Assembly (NCBI GenBank): GCA_918807975.1 | Contig: OU964919.1 | Coordinates: forward strand, 29,581,824-29,645,823 | Reading direction: 5' to 3' | Origin: Aplidium turbinatum | Lineage: Eukaryota > Chordata > Ascidiacea > Aplousobranchia > Polyclinidae | DNA: 64,000 nucleotides | Shown: one piece after another, positions 1 to 9,540 of the stretch | Numbering within the stretch: the first letter of the stretch is position 1 | Layout: each line of letters starts with the position of its first letter | Translations under genes and position numbers: made by a program | The notes under the pieces: generated by a model | What the model was told of the DNA's origin: nothing | What the model saw: only the letters and a program-made list of their open reading frames with translations | The model's database searches: none

Positions 1-274
1 ACACATGGCCTACTCGGATTGGTGGTCTTAAAGCAGTCATCACAGATTGGACAGTTAAAAAGAAAATATTATTTTTAGCAAGAAATAACAAATCTTGCTT
101 GATGTCTTGCGGTCTAGGGATTGTGTCACGTCAACCAGACCGAAGCAATAAGTCACATACCGGTACCGATTTTGCAAAGCTTACGACAAACTCCATCTTA
201 AAATTAGGTTGGTAAAAAGATCTTTTGCGTAAGTGCAAAATTTTACAAGGACAGACACCGGTTGGGAACCACTG
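1..274. mobile_element. Right end of a hAT-like DNA transposon, cut by window edge
   Basis: The stretch ends in GGTTGGGAACCACTG, the reverse complement of a CAGTGGTTCCCAACC hAT terminus. The left end lies outside the window, so its length, coding content and target duplication cannot be judged. It sits in the intron downstream of the RRM exon at 478-571 or beyond. No transposase motif is visible in it. Confidence 0.5.
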
Positions 275-477
275 ATTTAAACAATTGTAAAATTACTGTC
301 GTATATTTTCCAGTTTGGAAGTTGGTAGGCAAAAAAATGCTAAACATTTAAACACCATTCAAATACACAGCCTAATAGTCATTAGTTCGTTATCACCAAT
401 GGTAGCCTACTTTGCAAAGCTTTTTGAAAATAAAATTGTAACACAAAGTCAAAATTTGTAAAAGTACATGCACTTAC

Positions 478-571
478 CAGTCTCACAACAATTTTTCGAT
501 TATTGAATTCATAGCGGTTCATTTTCTTTACAGCTAATTCACAGAGTTCTTTGCTCTTGAACTCCACAACA
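478..571 (-). CDS. HNRNPM: HNRNPM-like RNA-binding protein, exon carrying the end of an RRM
   Basis: This exon encodes VVEFKSKELCELAVKKMNRY and then EFNNRKIVVRL: the RNP1 strand end, helix 2 and last strand of an RRM. It is flanked by acceptor TTATTCAG and a strong donor, CTG|GTAAGT. It has 94 bases, one to complete a codon plus 31 codons. Human HNRNPM/MYEF2 and fly rumpelstiltskin have the same layout after GKSRG (recalled from family knowledge). The protein family binds pre-mRNA in the nucleus and influences splicing or mRNA localisation. A second possible donor (GTT|GTGAGA) would end the exon after KIV. The gene reads leftward; following exons lie beyond position 1. Paralogue identity (HNRNPM versus MYEF2) is not resolvable. 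Confidence 0.72.
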
Positions 572-768
572 CTGAATAACCATGAACATATTTTCAGAAA
601 CTGTTATGCAGTCCTTCAACAAAATTAAAAACAGCAACTTTTTGAAGATCGGTAGCATTATAATACATTAACCACATTTTCTTAAATATCACATTGAAAA
701 CGTTTTGTGGTTATCTATTATTTGTTTGCAATATGGTTGATGATTGATGAACTTCTCATAGACCTACA

Positions 769-893
769 CCAGTGGTTTTCAACCTTAGGTTCGCAGGTCA
801 TTTTTCAGGGGATCGCGAGAAATAATTTTTTGAGACAAAAAATAAAAACTGCTTTTTTGCAATCCGGCATTCCTTGACCTGAGGTACGTTATT
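769..893 (+). mobile_element. Partial hAT-like end
   Basis: CAGTGGTTTTCAACC at about 770 resembles the hAT termini of the neighbouring element but differs in sequence. It is followed by AGGTCATTTTTCAGGGG. No matching right end was found, so this is a fragment into which, or beside which, the complete hAT at 902 inserted. Confidence 0.35.
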
Positions 894-901
894 GTTTAAG
901 G

Positions 902-1828
902 CAGTGGTTCTCAACCTTTTTGACCTTGCGGCACCCTATCAAAGAGATAAATAGTTTGCGGCACCCTGGTAAAACTGGATCAATTTTATGAGGTTTCTGC
1001 ATTTCAAATAACTGTATGAAATAACAGAATGAGTTGTACAGTAGCCTATAGCGCGGGTAAATAAAGGTATTTATTCAAAAGTTAGTGTGAAATTTGGGCA
1101 TGACTTCTTGCACAAAGGCCCTTAATATTTGGAGGCACATTCGATAAAGCCACTCGCATTTCTTCCTCGACTATAAGCAGTCGTTCTCGTTTTTTAGTTT
1201 TTATGTTCGTTAATACAGAAAATCCACTTTCACATAGGTATGACGTGGAAAACTGCAGCAAAAGCACAATAGCTTTCTTCCAAACGCAAGGTTATATATT
1301 CATTTTGAATTTTTATCCAGAACTCGTCGAGAGGCATCTGCTTGTGCATAAGCTTAAAATTTCCATTGTTACGAATGTCAATTAATTCTTCTTCTTCTTC
1401 TTTAAGATTCAAAACAATATGAGAGTCCAGTAAAAATGGATTTCTCGGTATCTTCGCAAAATAAAATCATGAAACCTTGCAATAATGATGCGTTTTAAAC
1501 GTTTTTATGGAAAGAACAACAACGAGTTAAAATCTCTTTCACACTGTTTTTCCTGGTTGAGAAAACAAAGGCTTACCGCGGATTATCAACCTACCGCCAG
1601 CGACTTCCCCACTAAGCGACTCTCCAGAAAGGAGCAGGGAATAACTGGGAGACGCCAAACTTAATACGCACTGAAACCCGGTTAGAAATAAATAAATTTC
1701 GCTCTTAACGGGTTAAAGTTAAAATAAAGAATGAGCCGCAGTATTGCAATATCTCAATATCTCGCGGCACCCTTGAGCATTGCAATTGGCACCCCAGGGT
1801 GCCGCGGCACCCCGGTTGAGAACCACTG
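902..1828 (-). mobile_element. Complete non-autonomous hAT (Charlie/ZBED-like) transposon with transposase tail
   Basis: The ends are perfect 15-bp inverted repeats (CAGTGGTTCTCAACC) flanked by the 8-bp duplication GTTTAAGG at 894-901 and 1829-1836. This is diagnostic of hAT insertion. The 927-bp body keeps the C-terminal dimerisation region of a hAT transposase on the minus strand (about 1085-1400). Subterminal GCGGCACCC repeats occur near both ends. The element lies in the largest intron of the HNRNPM-like gene. Confidence 0.85.
1085..1405 (-). pseudogene. hAT transposase C-terminal remnant
   Basis: Two overlapping minus frames give a typical ZBED/SCAND3-like hAT C terminus: MPLDEFWIKIQNEYI in one frame, then LLLQFSTSYLCESGFSVLTN and NIKTKKRERL in the other. 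The frame changes around 1260-1290. The T-Y-L-C-E-x-x-F-S core is the hAT dimerisation motif. Only about 110 residues of a usual 600-residue transposase remain, so it cannot act. Confidence 0.75.
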
Positions 1829-1836
1829 GTTTAAGG

Positions 1837-2122
1837 TTTCAAAATTCACAAGGCTTTAATAATACAAAAGAATTCCATATTTTGTAGCCTACCTAGTACC
1901 TAGTAGCCTACTTATAATGTATATATTGCTTTGTATATACAGATTAAAGTTAACCATCAACCATACAAGGGCAAAAAGTAAGATTATTTGAAATTCCGTG
2001 TCAAATGTGGATGTCAGCATCATTTCCAATAACATGGAAAAACCTCATTGTTTACTTTTGATGAAAGTTCGATGGGATGTTATCACCAAAACATCAGCAT
2101 TATTTATAACGCATACATACCC
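1837..2122. other. Intron sequence, no feature seen
   Basis: AT-rich intronic sequence with several GTAGCCTAC words around 1885-1910. I see no coding, RNA or terminal-repeat structure. Confidence 0.5.
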
Positions 2123-2417
2123 GCTGGTTTTTTTTTTTTCGGTCATTTACCGATTTTTTTAGCAAAATGTCCGAATAAAATATAGTCAATTCGGTCAAAA
2201 TGTCTGTTCTAACTTTTCTCAGATAAAATACGACAACATTTCTCAGCGAAACTTCATGTTGTAGCTAGTCAGGAAGTGCAAATTTTAGTTTGTATTAGCT
2301 ACTTGTAAGGAAATATTTTCATTAGAAAAAATGACCAAAATAAATAAAAAATGATCGAATTTTTTCAAGTCATTTCGGGCAAATGACCGAAAAGTCTGAG
2401 CGAAAAAAAAACCCAGC
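2123..2417. mobile_element. MITE with GCTGG termini and 6-bp target duplication
   Basis: Imperfect inverted ends (GCTGGTTTTTT... and ...AAAACCCAGC), each followed inward by a T-run and CGGTCATTT, are flanked by ATACCC at 2117-2122 and 2418-2423. The 295-bp body is repetitive (AAAATGACCGAA/TTCGGTCA words) and non-coding. The superfamily is unknown to me. Confidence 0.6.
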
Positions 2418-2535
2418 ATACCCGTTGCATATAGGTATTAATATAGCCCAAGTAACACCTTTGATAAGATAACATTGACATGTTTTCATCAATGTCTTTC
2501 ATGCTTCAAACAGGGCTGCAATTCAATATATATAT

Positions 2536-5500
2536 CGGAATGGCCCGTTTCGGCGAGTCCGATTCGACTAGTCCGATTCGGCGAGTTCCCTATTCGGCGA
2601 GTTCCCTATTCGGCGAGAGCTCTTTTCGGCGAGTGCCCTATTCGGCGAGTTTTCGAAATTTTTAAAAGGAAATTATCGGGTACCGTAGCCTAATTGCAAT
2701 TGCCGTTTTTACATCGTTTTAACGTCGCTAAATGTTGAAATCGTCATGTCAGTTCAGTTGTTTTTATTTTTGACCATCATATCAAAAACAATACACGTCA
2801 ACATAGCAGAGGTAGAAGCGACAAAACGCGAACGTTAAAACGTGCTTGAATTCGTCATGTCAGTTCAGTTGTTTTTATTTCTGATCATGATATCAAAAAC
2901 AATTCACGTCAACATAGCAAAGGTGTAGAAAAAGGTATAAGCGACAAAACGCGAACGTTAAAACGTGCTTGTGACCGAAGTAAGTTATTGAGTTGAAAGA
3001 AATTAGGCAAGGTTGCATCACCTTCAGAAAAATTTAAGATATGAAGGAAAAATAAAATAAAGAAAATGTTACAAAAAAAATAATGTTTCTGTCTATCAGT
3101 TAGTACTTTTGAATAGTTAAAATCATAGGCGCCTAACTATTTTTTTGGCCGTGGGGGCGAAAGCGTGTTTCATCAAGCAGCAACGTAAATTCAGCGAAAT
3201 GTCACGCAGATGGATGACGTAATTATGTCGTCACACTAGGATTGCTTTTATTGCCACACTCGGAGTTATCGCTACGTTCGACCTACCGTTAATTATTATA
3301 CACAAAGCTCGACCAAAACACATGCTATGCGTCTGCGTTGGCTAGCGGTTGATGAACTGCGACTCTTTAAGCTAAGCGCAACATAAAGTTTAGCAACGAA
3401 CTAGATTTATTAGCATGAAACAAGAGACGAAAAGGTTTACTAAAAGGTATACTGTAAATGGAATGAAAATACTAACTTGATCATTTGCTTGAAAATATAC
3501 CTGTTGAAAGCAAAATCATTCATGTTTACATCAATTCAACAGCACGTCACCTTTAATCAATTTAAAAGTTGCTGACATCCGTAAACAGCCTTTGAAAAAT
3601 AGTTACAGAGAGATGTTTGATAAGTTTTTGACTTGACATTGCTCCCTTTTCACTACAATATCGCAACTTATGGCTGACCAGCTTTCAAGTTTCAATTCGC
3701 TGTAATACGCCCGTTTTCGTGTTGCAGTTGAAACAAAAGATACGCATATTCCCTGCCTTTGATCGGGTTTTTATGGCAACGGACGTGTGTGCGCCATGCA
3801 GTTTGCGCAAGTCCGTTGTTGTGTTGATTATGCCGCTTGTGCGACTGTGGGCAGTGCGGTTTATACCAGCCCTTGTTACGTTGGTTAGTGGTAACCTCGG
3901 GCCGAGACTTCAAGTTCATTTTCACAGCAACCGATTCACTGCCGCGACAATTTTCTGCAGAGGTTTCGACTTTCGAAAGCGACAGCGAGGCAGTTTGCAA
4001 GCGCAGTTAAACGCACGCTGCGTCAACGTAGCAAATTATGTTGTTTTTGGGTGCATTCAACATCTGATGACATTGAATCGACGCAAAATGGTAGATTTTT
4101 GCTATGTCACAGGCAGCAAAATCAGTCATTTTTACATTGATTCAACGTCTGCAGACGTTAAATCAACGTAAAACTGACATATTTTTTTTGTCTGGGGTGG
4201 GATTGCAGCACCGCTACTCGTTCTAGTGATTATTTACTGCGAAGCTGTTGCGGTTTGCATTTAAAAATGTTTTCCTGCTGCCGATCGCTAGTTCATCTAT
4301 TGTTTTATGTATCAATGCCGCATAAAAAGTTGCTCCCTCGCGGAAATATGCGTGGGGGGCCTGGCCCCCACGGCTTAGGCGCCTATGGTTAAAATGATTA
4401 GTTTGGATCAACAAATGTGTGACCTACACTCCTACAGCTTAGATTGAAAGGAAATTATCAGGTAGACTACCGTAGCCTAGTTATCCCGACCAGCAAAAAT
4501 TTGTTCCAAGAACCCAGTTAGCCTAACAGTTCATTTTTACATTGTAGTAACAGAATGAAAAGGCTAACCAAATGTGTGGCCTATCGTTTTAACGTCGCTA
4601 AACGTTGAAATCGTGTAGAAAAGGGTGCATTTGCTGACTAGGATACGTTGAAACTGAAAAACATTGACAGAAGCCCTACGATACGTTGCATTTTTAAGAT
4701 AATGTATTCAGACGTTGAATCAATGTACAAATGAAATGTTATGCTAAATGGGTTCTTGGAACAAATCGTAGGGCTTCTGTGAATGTTTCTCAGTTTCAAA
4801 GTATCCTAGTCAGCAAAACCTTCCTTTTCTACACGATTTCAACGTTTAGCGACGTTAACACGATAGGCCACACATTTGTTTAGCCTTTTCATTCTGTTAC
4901 TACAATGTAAAAATGAACTGTGTTCTTGGAACAAATTTTTGCTGGTCGGGATAACTAGGCTACGGTAGTCTACCCGATAATTTCCTTTCAATCCAAGCTG
5001 TAGGCCACACATTTGTTGGTCCAAACTAATCATTTTAACTATTCAAAAGTACTAACTTATAGACATAAACATGATCTATTTTTTTTTTTTTGTAACATTT
5101 TTTTTGTTTTATTTTCCTTTCATATCTTAAATTTTTCTGAAAGTGTTGCGACCGTGCCAAATTTCTTTCAACTCAATAACTTACTTCGGTCACAAGCACG
5201 TTTTAACGTTCGCGCTTTGTCGCTTCTACCTTTGCTATGTTGACGTGTATTGTTTTTCATATGATGGTCAGAAATAAAAACAACTGAACTGACATGACGA
5301 ATTTTAATGTAATAGTTCAAACATTTTATTTTTATTCCTTTCTGCACGATTTCAACGTTTAGCGACGTTAAAACGATGTAAAAACGGCAATTATAATTAG
5401 GCTATGGTACCCGATAATTTCCTTTCAAAAATTTCAAAAACTCGCCGAATAGGGCACTCGCCGAATAGGGAACTCGCCGAATCGGACTAGTCGAATCGGA

Positions 5501-5536
5501 CTCGCCGAATCGGACTCGCCGAATAGTAGCAGACCC
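2536..5536. mobile_element. Large foldback (snapback) element with minisatellite tips
   Basis: With the hAT insertion at 3124-4387 set aside, 2536-3123 plus 4396-5536 is a near-continuous palindrome with arms of roughly 860 bp, centred near 4720. The tips are short tandem units of the type ATTCGGCGAG(T/A) with GATTCGACTAG, inverted on the two arms (2540-2655 and 5440-5530). The next segments, including CACGTCAACATAGCA and GCACGTTTTAACGTTCG, occur inverted on both sides. Flanks are ATATATAT-like on both sides. No transposase is visible. The family is also represented by the element at 46600-48195 and a fragment at 13309. Confidence 0.75.
3124..4387. mobile_element. Non-autonomous hAT-like element inserted in the foldback left arm
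   Basis: The termini are CATAGGCGCCTAA and its reverse complement, flanked by the exact 8-bp duplication GTTAAAAT (3116-3123 and 4388-4395). The second layer of the ends, CGTGGGGGC/GCCCCCACG, is also inverted. The 1264-bp interior has open stretches (for example 3719-4171), but I recognise no protein in them. A palindromic ATTGATTCAACGTCTGCAGACGTT motif lies near 4138-4170. Removing the insertion restores the foldback arm. Confidence 0.8.
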
Positions 5537-5839
5537 ATATATATAGCATAGGCTACGCACAAGACCAAAACTCTAAAAACGACGATGACACCTTTTCTGA
5601 TTGAACTGTGAAAAATACTTTAAAAAAATAGTGCATTTGCGTTCTAATTTTCAATACATATCATATGTCTTGCAAGAAAGAACTTGTACACATCAAGTTC
5701 AGATATTTTGTGATGCATATTTCACTCAGAAATACAAACTACCATCAAAGTGTATTAAATCCTACACAAGAAAACATGACCACATCCTGGAAACCTTAAA
5801 ACAACAAATCCGTGTAAGAATATAGGAATTGCAGCCCTG

Positions 5840-6249
5840 CAAACTTCAAAGCAACCCTTCTTGCAAAGAACCTTTTTGCAAACTGACAATACTCTTAACA
5901 ATCCGTTGAATTGACGCTGTTAGTGTTCACAACTGACATTGCAACATCTTACTTGATTTTTGTATAAAAGATTCTGCACAATAACACAGCAAAGTGAGAC
6001 CCACGTCCTGTTAGTACGTACAATAGCATGAGACCTACCCCTACTCCCTAGACCCCATGCTGCAGTAGCACTGACGTTATGTAGCCTACCCAGGATTTTG
6101 CCTACCTAAGCAATGTAAGCATTGAAGCAATTAAGCAATCACTTGCAAAACTAAAATGTTACATATTCAAAACAAAATTTTCAATCCAATATTTCCAAAT
6201 GCAGTAATGCTTATGTAGGAAGAGAAAAACAACACAAGCAAATACTCAC
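5840..6249. other. Intron sequence of the HNRNPM-like gene
   Basis: Intron between the microexon and the 478-571 exon. I see no repeat termini or coding signal here. TAGCCTAC words recur. Confidence 0.5.
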
Positions 6250-6257
6250 CCATAGCC
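6250..6257 (-). CDS. HNRNPM: Predicted 8-base microexon of the HNRNPM-like gene
   Basis: The flanking exons do not join in phase: 6756-6808 ends on a full codon (CGG), and 478-571 starts one base into a codon. A missing 8-base exon encoding Gly-x-Gly/Ala was therefore expected. Reading minus, GGCTATGG is found here between a long pyrimidine tract ending CACTGCTAG and donor GTGAGTATT. It yields SR-GYG-VVEF, a textbook RNP1 motif (R-G-Y-G-V-V-E-F). Evidence is phase, splice sites and motif fit; no transcript has been seen. Alternatives are an unseen exon elsewhere in the 572-6755 gap. Confidence 0.68.
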
Positions 6258-6755
6258 CTAGCAGTGGAAAGAGGGCAAAGAGACAATCAACCAGCAACAT
6301 GTCAACAAAAAACTTTCATTAGATAGACCAAAATCTCCTTCACGTTCAGATTCAGCCCAAAGCACAAACATTAAATAAGGCAAGCCTTCCCAAATTCAGG
6401 ACTGCAGTTAATAGGCTACTGACACAAACCTTCAGAATTGTTTATCATTATGATATCATGTCGAAACTTTTAGTGTAATGAGGGTTCAGATGTAGCAATG
6501 GACACAGAAAAAGCAAGAATAAATATATATGTGTACGGTACCGTACTTTACAAACAGAAATAGATCACAGAAAAATGCACATCACCATAACACGTTATAA
6601 AAAAACTCGCTTCTTAAATAAGCAACAAATAGCCATGAATAGCTAAAAAGACGTTTCTAACAACTAGTGATTTTCTTCAATATTTTATCAGTGAGTATAT
6701 TCTACAAACTATCAATAAAAATGACATGTGGCCAATCAACACCTGAAAGACTTAC
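6258..6755. other. Intron, no further feature
   Basis: Between the microexon and the GEVTYVEL exon. It includes the pyrimidine tract that serves the microexon acceptor (rightmost part of the microexon flank) and a purine-rich AT background. No repeat ends are seen. Confidence 0.55.
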
Positions 6756-6808
6756 CCGTGATTTACCACTTTCATCAGTAAATAACTCCACATACGTTAC
6801 TTCACCAA
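6756..6808 (-). CDS. HNRNPM: HNRNPM-like RNA-binding protein, RRM beta-2/loop exon
   Basis: Acceptor CTATGCAG and donor CGG|GTAAGT bound 53 bases encoding (V)GEVTYVELFTDESGKSR. Human HNRNPM/MYEF2 carry VGEVTYVELL/F...GKSRG at the same place, which makes this the strongest identity marker of the gene. The first two bases complete a valine codon begun by the last G of the 12443-12705 exon. It lies between a 5.6-kb intron on the upstream side and a 0.5-kb intron on the downstream side. Confidence 0.8.
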
Positions 6809-7445
6809 CTGCATAGAAAAACATGTAACATCAGATCTATCTTGAACCAAGCATTTGTTAAAACTGATGTTTGTCAGTGAGAGACCAAGAAACACAACCT
6901 TAACTTGCCATCATTATTGTTATGCAAATGCAACCACAATCGGTTAACATATCCTTGTAAATCTGTCTACAAACCAAAAGCATTGAAACAAACGCTGATG
7001 GAAATAGCAAAAAAAAAAATGATCAAAAACAATATAGAACACATCTTTCTAGTGCGAAACTTGATGGGAAAAATAAGATTTTTTTACTAAAAACCAAGTG
7101 AATAAATTTACTGAGAAGAACAAATGTATATATACAGTTCTTAAACAAAATTATTCTACAAGTAAAAAATCTTTCCATTTGCAAAAATGTGAAAAAGCTA
7201 CTGAAATATGACTTTGGCCAGAGTTTTAATTTCAAACCATAAAAACTGTCCACAGAGCACAAAGTGCATGAAATTACAATTTAATATTTAAAATCTAAAA
7301 CTAAGTTCATTAAAGTTAGTTTTAGATTTACAAATAACACCTTCAATGTTTTCAACAAGTTTGAAGAACAGGGCTTCTTTGACAAAACCTAACAACCATT
7401 TTTTATCCAATAGGCTATTATAAAAATACATCTGATGCAACATGT
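6809..7445. other. Intron, no further feature
   Basis: AT-rich intron sequence with short open stretches only. I see no transposon ends or RNA gene. Confidence 0.5.
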
Positions 7446-7449
7446 AACA

Positions 7450-8030
7450 AGTAGAGATGTACCGATATTAATATTTTAACCGATACCGATCTCACTTTTT
7501 CAGGCCGATACTGATCCCAATATTTTTGCCCATATTTTAGTATTACAAAAATTCAAAACTGAGGGCTATACTGGATAATGGTGCTTTCTCAGTTAGGCAT
7601 ACCAAAAAGGATTACTCTAGGACAGCAGTCGATCTGCCTTTAGAGCAAACTGCAAATAGGGACGCTGCGTCGCAGGTAAAAGGAATAATTGGCTTTCGGA
7701 ACTCAAAAAGTGCCATAAGAAGTTGTGTCACAGTTACACAGAGACCTGCTTCTGTAAGAGTTAAGATATCTTGCAGGCTTAGAACAAGCCGAAGATGCCG
7801 GCATGCCGTGAAACAATTGCGCAATCACAGAATCGTTAAAGAAAACGAGCAAATGTCACTATCATGGCTGGTCGAAAACAAATGAAGTTATCATTCCAGG
7901 CTGGTTTGAAGGCGCAGCTATACCATCTGAGCTATTTAGTAAATCGGAGGAAAGAAGTGATGACGATGACATTGAGAGTTGTGATGAACACTAAAGCGGA
8001 GATTCCGACTCGGAAGATGAATCTGACTTG
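7450..8030 (+). pseudogene. Academ-like transposon ORF remnant with a hAT-like left edge
   Basis: From about 7576 the plus strand reads DNGAFSVRHTKKDYSRTAVD then LPLEQTANRDAASQVKGIIG and FRNSKSAIRS. A frame change near 7865 leads to GWFEGAAIPSELFSKSEERS and an acidic tail with a stop inside it. The E-Q-T-x-N-x-D and GI-x-x-F-x-N-S-x-x-A patterns belong, in my memory, to a widespread invertebrate transposon protein family that also carries GEDTDLLVLL-type nuclease cores like those at 41.4-42.6 kb. The leading GTAGAGATGTACCGATA with CCGATACCGAT repeats (7453-7530) looks like a separate transposon end. Confidence 0.4.
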
Positions 8031-8095
8031 AAATTATTTTTTTTAGTCAATGACTCACCACCATTGCCAAACATTTTTTTTTATATAGGCTAGAC

Positions 8096-8544
8096 CAGTG
8101 ATTCCCAAACTGTGTGATTCTCGAGTGTGCTGCGAATCTTTATGGAATTTTGGAAAAGAACTGTAGGCCTATAAATATTTAAAATAAGACATGCATTTAT
8201 GTGACTTAACCCTGTCTTAGTACGAGCTGTTTTCACACGCGGAAAGTACGTCACGAGCAATTTCAGCCCGTGCTAATTAATCGCTAATAACGAGAGCTAA
8301 TAAAATCACAGAGCCAAAATGTTTTACAAGATAATAGCCATGTGTTACTGTGTATTGTGCGCATAGAAATTAATTTTTTTCCAACAAATTTATTGAAATA
8401 AAGTGTTTGAGATGAAAAAACGCCAGGAAGTCGGTTTTCATTCTAATTTCCAGAAAATAGCTTCAAAATAGTCTTGTAAGTGTGCCCCGAGCGTTTTATA
8501 ATTATTTTAGTGTGCCACAAGCTGAAAAAGTTTGTTAACCACTG
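8096..8544. mobile_element. hAT MITE, 449 bp
   Basis: The ends read CAGTGATTCCCAAACTGTG and ...GTTAACCACTG, flanked by the perfect 8-bp duplication GGCTAGAC (8088-8095, 8545-8552). Its subterminal GTGTGCTGCGAA/GTGTGCCACAA words match hAT-Charlie style elements. It is non-coding and lies in the intron. Confidence 0.8.
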
Positions 8545-8789
8545 GGCTAGACTGTTCAGTGTTGACGAAAATTTCAGACAAAAACTTTTCAAGTATTAAT
8601 AGGACTATCCTTAACAGTGATTGTTATTATAGATCCAACCAACCCTAACCCAAATTGGGTGATTGCTCAATTTGCATCATTTTTATTCCGGTATTCCATT
8701 AGTAGTTAAATGGCCTGTTATATGTAATACTAATACTTATTTTCTGTTGTGTACACATAAAACAAAACACTTCTTCAAGTTTTTTTTAG

Positions 8790-9540
8790 CGGTATCTCCT
8801 GTAATTGATTTAGTGCAAAAAGGGAAGGGGTTAGGCTCCCTAGACCTATTTCAGGTCGTCTGTCAGGGGACACCCACCACCAAATTTGTCTGTCACATAC
8901 ATTTTTGTGAAGCTTAACACTCACACATTAATTTTCAATTGGTTTTATCCGGTAACTGTTTCAGCTGACCTAGCTCAGTTAGGGGGGTCACCTACTTTAG
9001 GTCGTCTGTCAGAGGACACCCACCACCAAATTTGTCTGTCACATATATTTTTGTGAAGCTTAATACTCACACATTAATTTTCAATTGGTTTTATCCGGTA
9101 ACTATTTCAGCTGACCTAGCTCAGTTAGGGGGGTCACTTACTTTAGGTCGTCTGTCAGGGGACACCCACCACCAAATTTGTCTGTCACATATATTTTTGT
9201 GAAGCTTAACACTCACAGAGTAATAATCAGTTGGTTTTATCCGGTAACTTTTTCAGCTGACCTAGCGCAAATTTTAGGGGGTATAAAACTTGTCTGTCAG
9301 AGCCCCCCCACCACAAAAAATGTCTGTCACATACCAGACAATCATCTAGAAACAATTTACTTTACAACCAACTAAGTTTCAAACGGTAACTATTTCAGCT
9401 GACCTAGCGCATTTTCGGGCCATGAAAAATGCCCCCCATTCCCATACCCACCACCGGTGGCCCGGCAGACTTCCAGATTATGAGTACCCACATACCACCG
9501 GACATCGCTGTATGAATAGAAATTGGTAACTTTTTCACCT
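8790..9540. repeat. Tandem repeat, ~146-bp unit, about four copies
   Basis: The word AAATTTGTCTGTCACATA recurs near 8883, 9030 and 9176, with a degenerate copy near 9316, giving periods of roughly 147, 146 and 140 bases. Each unit also has CCGGTAACT-x-TTTCAGCTGACCTAG and CACCCACCACCA. Units to the right are more diverged. It lies in the intron and has no coding conservation. Confidence 0.75.

Larger units (their letters stand above)
2511..5839. mobile_element. Candidate MITE with CAGGGCTGCAATTC termini, host of the foldback element
   Basis: CAGGGCTGCAATTC at 2511 and its perfect reverse complement ending at 5839 look like terminal inverted repeats. The 4-bp CAAA at both edges is too short to be convincing as a target duplication. 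If real, the foldback element at 2536-5536 inserted just inside its left end, leaving about 300 bp of body at 5537-5839. Confidence 0.4.

Noticed and set aside
3719-4171. 150-residue plus-strand ORF
   Set aside because: It lies inside a non-autonomous hAT-like element, has no recognisable domain, and an open frame exists on the other strand too.
8790-9540. Regular repeats as a CRISPR array
   Set aside because: Units of ~146 bp are tandem without unique spacers, and the sequence is eukaryotic.
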